Shown here one piece after another: positions 5,709-9,838 of a stretch of 9,838 nucleotides of DNA. Every line of letters begins with the position of its first letter. Positions within the stretch are counted from its first letter, which is position 1. The notes beneath the pieces were generated by a model. That model worked only from the letters and a program-made list of their open reading frames with translations. It searched no databases and had not been told where the DNA came from. Source of the DNA: Sphingobacteriales bacterium. GTDB taxonomy: Bacteria; Bacteroidota; Bacteroidia; Chitinophagales; Chitinophagaceae. The position numbers and the translations under genes are program-made. The DNA lies in contig CANHUD010000066.1 of NCBI GenBank assembly GCA_947463665.1, forward strand, positions 1 through 9,838. Reading direction: 5' to 3'.

Positions 5709-7397
5709 TTATGGATACTGACCGGCAGCAGTAATCGCACTGGCAGACAATGGCCAGCGCCACGACTGAAACACACTGGTCAGGTTTTTATTGGCTGCTG
5801 CACAGGATGCCAGGAAGAAATTATCCACTGCATCCTGTGTGGTACTGGCGGCTGGTCTTAGCCCCGCCCGCTTCCAAACCTGCTGTACAAAGGCATTCCC
5901 TCCATAATCGCGCATCAACCGCAAACAAAACGAAGCAAAAAGATCAGAAGCACCCAGTCCCGAATTGGGAACGCCCTGGCCCGCACCTAAGGTATTGGCC
6001 CAATTAAGCGATGGATTGGCGAGATAAAGATTGATGAGATTCTCTACCATACCCGTGAATTGAGGAAAAGTCCATTGGGCAAACGGTGCACCATTCACCC
6101 CAGCCGCATGCATAGACATAAAACGCATGAAAATAGCAAAACCGGTTGTTACCGGATCATTTGATTTATAGGCGAGCTGACTACCATAAAACCAGAAATT
6201 CCGTCCAAGCTCGTAGAACAATACCTGATCATGCTGATTCGTATTGTTGATGGCATTATACGCTATATCAAAATAAGGATTGAGCATTTCTATACCGGTA
6301 GCACCAAGATATCCACAAGCCGCTCCACCACAAGAAGAAGAAGGAACATCTGCGATCGTAGACCGGCCATTCAGTGTAGTTTTCGGTAATGCAGTGGGAT
6401 CCCTGCCGGTACAAAGCTTATAATAATCATAGGCTTTATCTATGGCAGTCAGCCATTTGTACATGGTAATCCGGTTAAGGGTATTACTCCTTGAGAGAAT
6501 CGTAACTCTATTTCCTTCCCAGGCGAAAAGGTTATGCGCCTTGTTCTCAAAACTCTGATAGGTCTGGGGAAAAGGAGAAATACTCAGAACTTTTGTAATA
6601 CTATCGCTGCCACTGGCATTGGTAGCTACCAGCTTGATCGCATGAAGCCCCCCACTATTGATGCTGGCATTCAGATTTGTCTGTGTGGAGGTTACAGTCC
6701 CAACTGTCCAACGATAGGTTACATTTGATCCTATGGTAGTATTCTGCGTTAATACGTTTACCGGTAAATACTCCGTATTGGAATGGGTGAAGGTAAACTG
6801 CGGAACAGGCTTATTCAGGATAACCTGAACCTGCTTGGTGATACTATCACTGCCGGCTGCATTGGTAGCAACCAGTTTCACATTAAAGTTTCCAAAATTG
6901 GTATACACATTTTTGGGATTGGCAACTGTATCTGTTTTACCATCTCCAAAATACCATTTGAGACGCGTAGCACCTACCGTAGTTGACGTAAAACTTACCG
7001 TATCAGGAAGAAAACCCTGATTCAGTACTACAAATGCAAAATTAGGCTGAGGCTTATCCTGTTGGATAGTAACTACTTTAGTTATAGAATCAGCCCCGGT
7101 TGCTCCAACAGCCACTAACTTTACAGAAAACGTTCCGGCTGAAGTATATTGTGTGAATGGATTTTCTGATGTAGAAGTACTTCCATTCCCAAAATCCCAC
7201 CTGAAAGAAGTTGCATTGCTCGAGGTTGACGAAAACGATACTATAGCGGGGAGCTGTCCGGCATTTGTGACCGTAAATGTATAGTCAGCCTTTACTTTAG
7301 GAGGCGCCGGCTTGGTATCAGGCTTGTCACAGGCAAAAAATAAAAGAAACAGACTTATAACAAAGAGCATTCGCCGAATAAATTGGTACTGTACCAT
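5709..7397 (-). CDS. PKD-repeat lipoprotein with degenerate zincin-like C-terminal domain
   Basis: Envelope lipoprotein of unknown function, 562 aa from the ATG at 7397-7395; a TTG at 7421 would add eight residues but is less likely. The N-terminus has two arginines, a hydrophobic stretch and Cys23 after LFFA, consistent with lipid anchoring although Phe at -3 is not ideal. Three PKD-like beta-sandwich repeats follow at about 37-110, 119-191 and 199-273, each closing with a (A/S)DSITK motif; repeat one has WDFGNG and two has WYFGDG, while repeat three lacks this loop. Residues about 280-562 form a separate domain with FYELGRNFWFYG (394-405) and SSSCGGAACG (353-362). The YELGR segment sits where many metallopeptidases have HELGH, so zinc binding through this motif is doubtful. 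It could be an inactive peptidase relative that binds glycan or protein. The gene is followed by a 19-bp convergent gap and preceded by the DUF2805 gene on the same strand, about 150 bp away. Confidence 0.85.
   Translation of the reverse strand: MVQYQFIRRMLFVISLFLLFFACDKPDTKPAPPKVKADYTFTVTNAGQLPAIVSFSSTSSNATSFRWDFGNGSTSTSENPFTQYTSAGTFSVKLVAVGATGADSITKVVTIQQDKPQPNFAFVVLNQGFLPDTVSFTSTTVGATRLKWYFGDGKTDTVANPKNVYTNFGNFNVKLVATNAAGSDSITKQVQVILNKPVPQFTFTHSNTEYLPVNVLTQNTTIGSNVTYRWTVGTVTSTQTNLNASINSGGLHAIKLVATNASGSDSITKVLSISPFPQTYQSFENKAHNLFAWEGNRVTILSRSNTLNRITMYKWLTAIDKAYDYYKLCTGRDPTALPKTTLNGRSTIADVPSSSCGGAACGYLGATGIEMLNPYFDIAYNAINNTNQHDQVLFYELGRNFWFYGSQLAYKSNDPVTTGFAIFMRFMSMHAAGVNGAPFAQWTFPQFTGMVENLINLYLANPSLNWANTLGAGQGVPNSGLGASDLFASFCLRLMRDYGGNAFVQQVWKRAGLRPAASTTQDAVDNFFLASCAAANKNLTSVFQSWRWPLSASAITAAGQYP
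6598..6636 (-). repeat. DNA-level repeat copy A within the PKD region
   Basis: Matches 6841-6879 at 31 of 39 positions, including the exact run GCATTGGTAGC. The 243-bp offset equals 81 codons, one PKD unit. It encodes the conserved end of PKD repeat three and shows the repeats arose by internal duplication. Confidence 0.7.
6841..6879 (-). repeat. DNA-level repeat copy B within the PKD region
   Basis: Partner of 6598-6636. It encodes the corresponding end of PKD repeat two. A more diverged third copy, corresponding to repeat one, lies near 7084-7130. Confidence 0.7.
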
Positions 7398-7414
7398 GGG
7401 AATTGACTTAAGAA

Positions 7415-7433
7415 TATTCAATCAGTATTCAAT
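7415..7433. repeat. Tandem TATTCAAT octamers upstream of the PKD lipoprotein
   Basis: TATTCAAT occurs at 7415-7422 and 7426-7433, spaced 11 bp, close to one helical turn, 18 bp upstream of the chosen ATG. It may be a protein-binding site or part of the 5' untranslated region. The function is inferred from position only. Confidence 0.4.
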
Positions 7434-7546
7434 TGATGAAATTAATCTGACTGACACTCTCTGCCATACCAACCACTTTGTATTTTTGACCAGTGCGGTT
7501 AGATGAAATGTATTCAGGAAACAAGAAGTGGCAGGCCCGTGAAAAA

Positions 7547-7861
7547 CTACCGTTTGCTGATCTTATTGTGGGAAATCGCCCGCTGCCGGGTACATTTGAA
7601 GCGATCGATCTCCGGATTCCGCTTGTACCGGTGCTTCTGCGAAACGCCGCTGTTCACCCGCTTTCGCCATAGATTGAAACTGCTCCGTTTTAAACTGCGC
7701 CGCATCAGGGCTATAACTTCCGCCTCCGGCAGTCCAAACTGAAACTCAATGGCTTCAAACGGAGTGCGGTCCTCCCAGGCCATTTCAATCACCCGGTCGA
7801 TGATCTCCTTCGCCTGCTGTGCGTCCGATCTGATCAGCTCTCTGGCATCTATTCGTTCCAT
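7547..7861 (-). CDS. DUF2805 / TIGR03643 family protein
   Basis: Small cytoplasmic protein of 104 aa with no known function. The segment VIEMAWEDRTPFEAIEFQF (24-42), then GLPEAEVIALMRRSLK and NLWRKRV, is the signature of this conserved family, and the basic C-terminus (RFKCTRQRAISHNKISKR) is also typical. The pattern of a short acidic helix, a helix-turn-helix-like GLPEAEVIALMRR and many Arg/Lys suggests nucleic acid binding, but that is inference. The ATG at 7861-7859 gives the expected family length. It is divergent from the MntA-HepT pair across 117 bp and lies upstream of the PKD lipoprotein on the same strand. Confidence 0.88.
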   Translation of the reverse strand: MERIDARELIRSDAQQAKEIIDRVIEMAWEDRTPFEAIEFQFGLPEAEVIALMRRSLKRSSFNLWRKRVNSGVSQKHRYKRNPEIDRFKCTRQRAISHNKISKR

Positions 7862-7895
7862 CTTCAGTATAACAATAGCAGGGAAAAAGGGTTCG

Positions 7896-7909
7896 GTAAT
7901 TTATATTAC
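7896..7909. promoter_or_regulatory. Near-palindrome GTAATTTATATTAC between DUF2805 and mntA
   Basis: Six of seven position pairs are complementary. It lies 35 bp upstream of the DUF2805 ATG and 70 bp upstream of the mntA GTG. It could be an operator for either divergent gene, or chance in AT-rich DNA. Confidence 0.3.
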
Positions 7910-7961
7910 AGCATTTAGTATATAAGACACTTGCTATGCATGGATTTTGAAACAGGAATTT

Positions 7962-7974
7962 TACTAATTTAGTA
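7962..7974. promoter_or_regulatory. Perfect palindrome TACTAATTTAGTA just before mntA
   Basis: TACTAA and TTAGTA flank a central T, four bases before the GTG start. The half-site TTTAGTA recurs at 7914-7920. TAATTTAG within it also differs from the Bacteroidota -7 consensus at only one fixed position. Toxin-antitoxin operons are commonly autoregulated from such sites, so this is a candidate operator. Confidence 0.45.
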
Positions 7975-7978
7975 GCAG

Positions 7979-8287
7979 GTGGACTTGATTACCCAACATA
8001 TAAAAGAATTACGAGAAATATGCAGGCGTCACCAGGTGAAAAGCCTGCACGCCTTTGGATCTATAACATCTGAGTCATTTACGTCAAATAGCGACATTGA
8101 CTTACTCGTTGATTTTGAATCCATAAATCTTTCTGATTATGCTGATAACTATTTTGATTTAAAGTATTCTCTTCAACATCTTTTTGAACGCCAGGTTGAT
8201 CTGATTGAAAATAAATCAGTAAAGAACCCTTATGTCAGACAAAAAATAGAACAGCAAAAAAAGCTTTTATATGGAAGTGGAAATTAA
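7979..8287 (+). CDS. mntA: MntA-type minimal nucleotidyltransferase antitoxin
   Basis: Antitoxin of the MntA-HepT toxin-antitoxin class. Characterised members neutralise HepT by transferring AMP groups to a tyrosine near its active site. The 102-aa protein shows the complete minimal nucleotidyltransferase signature: G27-S28, ten residues, then D39-I-D41 (SDID), with Asp74 in QVDLI as the likely third metal ligand. The start is GTG at 7979; an in-frame TAG at 7973-7975 excludes anything longer, and no ATG would keep the N-terminal helix. The 3' end overlaps hepT by 17 bp, indicating translational coupling. The pair is AT-rich compared with flanking genes, consistent with transfer. Confidence 0.92.
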   Translation: MDLITQHIKELREICRRHQVKSLHAFGSITSESFTSNSDIDLLVDFESINLSDYADNYFDLKYSLQHLFERQVDLIENKSVKNPYVRQKIEQQKKLLYGSGN

Positions 8288-8612
8288 GGCTTGGCTTTAT
8301 GATGTTCTAAACGCTATTCACGAAATAGAAAGCTTTACTACTGACCTTAAAGAAGATTTCAAAGCATTTCAAAATGATCTAAAAACAAGAAGAGCTGTTG
8401 AACGTAATATTGAAATTATAGGAGAAGCTATGAACAGAGTTCTTCAAAGAATTGAAATTAACAACTTTTCTAATGCCAGAAAAATTGTCGATACACGAAA
8501 TAGAATAATACACGGCTATGATTCAGTTTCAGATGAAATTGTTTGGAGCATCGTAATTGTTCATTTGCCTATTCTAAAAATTGAAACCGAAATTTTGCTG
8601 TCAGAACATTAA
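8271..8612 (+). CDS. hepT: HepT-type HEPN ribonuclease toxin (DUF86)
   Basis: Toxin partner of MntA. HEPN RNases of this family cleave RNA (tRNA or mRNA in studied cases) and halt growth when not modified. The 113-aa helical protein has the diagnostic R-x4-H-x-Y motif as R76, H81 and Y83 (RNRIIHGY); Arg and His are catalytic, and Tyr83 corresponds to the residue AMPylated by MntA. The family-typical RRAVERNIEIIGEAMNR segment lies at 40-56. No key residue is lost, so the toxin appears functional. A 60-bp sample (8401-8460) has 16 G+C, about 27 percent, against 29 of 60 in a sample of tag (661-720). Its end is 13 bp from the convergent beta-helix gene, leaving no room for a large terminator. 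Confidence 0.94.
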   Translation: MEVEIKAWLYDVLNAIHEIESFTTDLKEDFKAFQNDLKTRRAVERNIEIIGEAMNRVLQRIEINNFSNARKIVDTRNRIIHGYDSVSDEIVWSIVIVHLPILKIETEILLSEH

Positions 8613-8625
8613 TCATTCATGCCTA

Positions 8626-9838
8626 TCATCGTTCAACCTCCAATGCTCCCAGATCCGGCCGCTTTCCAACTTTCCGCCCCATAATATCTTTTTCTGTTAG
8701 CAATCCAATCCGGATACCAACGGAATCACCCGGTAGCGCCTGCACAACTTTTCCCCTATTCGAAATCAGCTTTTTTTCCCGCGGCGAATAATCCGGGATA
8801 TCCGCACCACCGGCCTTAATAAACAGAGGATCCCCTGTTAACCCATCCTGCTGTACCATTCCCTCCACCGGCCAGCCCCTGCCATCCAGAAAAAGATTGT
8901 TCGTAAACACCATATTCTTTGCCGTTCCAGCAATCGCCTCTTTGCGCTGCTGGTCGCCGGCCACTTCCATGGCGGGTTTCGCGAAGTAAAAAATATTGTT
9001 GGCAATCAATACTCCTTCCGCAGAAGGACTCACCGCTATCCGGGGAACAATCGAATCCGATACATACACGGTATTATTATAAAAATAACTGTTGAAAGGT
9101 CCCTTAGGCTTCTGCTTATCCCCCTGGTACCCGCTCAGCCAGAAAATTTTACCCTCCTGAAAAGCTCCCCGTTGCCCCTTCACCCGATGCCCATCGTTTA
9201 TACTGATGTTATATCGGTACGCACAATTGTAATTGTTCCCAAGGATCTCACAAAAACCACCGGCATTGTTGCGACTAACATTATATTGTACCACTACATC
9301 CGAACAATTGTAATCGATGTGCACACCTGCTGAATCTCCCGGTCCGTTCGCTGATTCAAACCGGTTGTATTCGATCAGTACATCGCGGCACGACCAGGTC
9401 CACATGCCACTGCCCCGGCCCCAGTTCCGACTGTCGGCCACCGATCCCGAGCGCTGTATCTGGTTGTGATGAACATGCACCATCGATGCGCCCGATAACT
9501 GCAAACCCGGTCCGCCACAGTCTTCTATCCGGTTATATGCTACCGTTACCTCCGTTATCCCTTCCCGCGGTGAAGTGAATTTCAAACCGGTATGGCTCAC
9601 CCTGCGGATCTCCGAATGCAGCACCTCCAGCTTCCGGAGCTTCCCTGATTTACTGCTGTTGATAAAGCGGATGCCCCAGCCATAGCCTTGCGTACCATTG
9701 GCCGTTTTTACCTCCGCCGCCGATCGTTTAAAACCAGGCTCCATCAGGAATATATCGTGTACATACAGACTCCGCAATCGTACAGATTCAAACGACTCTT
9801 CTGCCGTGACCTCCACCAGAATACCACAACGCACCAGC
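8626..9838 (-). CDS. Right-handed parallel beta-helix protein (5' end outside the window)
   Basis: Probably an extracellular or periplasmic carbohydrate-active or carbohydrate-binding protein. About 403 residues are visible and the frame stays open to the right edge, so the first ATG and any signal peptide lie outside; the GTG at 9834 is an internal valine codon. The body shows repeated short strands with asparagine turns typical of pectate-lyase-like beta-helices: VTVAYNRIEDCGG, VHVHHNQIQRSG, VLIEYNRFESANG, VVVQYNVSRNNAGG, AYRYNISINDG and VLIANNIFYF. It ends with RPDLGALEVER, a C-terminal D-x-G-A-x-E motif common in Bacteroidota members. I cannot name a catalytic site or glycan substrate. 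It is convergent with hepT. Confidence 0.85.
   Translation of the reverse strand, partial: LVRCGILVEVTAEESFESVRLRSLYVHDIFLMEPGFKRSAAEVKTANGTQGYGWGIRFINSSKSGKLRKLEVLHSEIRRVSHTGLKFTSPREGITEVTVAYNRIEDCGGPGLQLSGASMVHVHHNQIQRSGSVADSRNWGRGSGMWTWSCRDVLIEYNRFESANGPGDSAGVHIDYNCSDVVVQYNVSRNNAGGFCEILGNNYNCAYRYNISINDGHRVKGQRGAFQEGKIFWLSGYQGDKQKPKGPFNSYFYNNTVYVSDSIVPRIAVSPSAEGVLIANNIFYFAKPAMEVAGDQQRKEAIAGTAKNMVFTNNLFLDGRGWPVEGMVQQDGLTGDPLFIKAGGADIPDYSPREKKLISNRGKVVQALPGDSVGIRIGLLTEKDIMGRKVGKRPDLGALEVER

Noticed and set aside
6598..7130. Regular repeats considered as a CRISPR or tandem non-coding array
   Set aside because: The repeats are diverged, in frame and 81 codons apart; they encode PKD domains.
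7503..7742. 79-codon plus-strand frame
   Set aside because: Antisense to the DUF2805 gene, whose family signature is unmistakable.

Overview
The window looks like chromosomal DNA of a Bacteroidota bacterium, probably Chitinophagaceae or a close relative. The evidence is the protein set: a carboxypeptidase-regulatory-like outer-surface protein, a PKD-repeat lipoprotein, a DUF2805 protein and a right-handed beta-helix protein. Strong Shine-Dalgarno sites are also scarce. Genes are dense and lie on both strands, with short or negative gaps. No rRNA, tRNA, CRISPR array, transposase or phage structural gene was seen.

Left part (1-1820): the N-terminal 172 codons of a YeiH-type membrane transporter run off the left edge on the minus strand. 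Divergent from it is tag (3-methyladenine DNA glycosylase I), with all zinc and catalytic residues recognisable. Next comes an unassigned 216-aa helical protein with a HEPN-like R-N-x3-H motif.

Central cassette (1821-3946): a 216-bp intergenic region with nested dyads precedes a two-gene plus-strand unit. It encodes a helix-turn-helix/WYL-type regulator and, 23 bp downstream, a three-part protein with an N-terminal winged-helix-like region, an HNH nuclease and a C-terminal HIT nucleotide hydrolase/transferase domain. All expected catalytic and zinc residues of the HNH and HIT domains are present. A WYL regulator next to a nuclease fused to a nucleotide-processing domain resembles the logic of WYL-controlled anti-phage operons. 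It is the best candidate here for an undescribed system, but defence is an inference.

Right part (3925-9838): a secreted CarboxypepD_reg-like protein (minus) overlaps the end of the HNH-HIT gene by 22 bp and is divergent from a PaiA-like acetyltransferase. Then come a lipoprotein with three PKD repeats and a C-terminal domain carrying YELGR where a zincin would have HELGH, and a DUF2805 protein. An AT-rich MntA-HepT toxin-antitoxin pair follows, with a perfect 13-bp palindrome just before its GTG start. Last is a beta-helix protein whose 5' end lies outside the window.

Housekeeping and surface genes (tag, acetyltransferase, DUF2805, lipoprotein, beta-helix) are interleaved with two small accessory modules: WYL plus HNH-HIT, possibly with the HEPN-like gene, and MntA-HepT. 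Both modules are lower in GC than their neighbours in the stretches sampled, consistent with acquisition by transfer.
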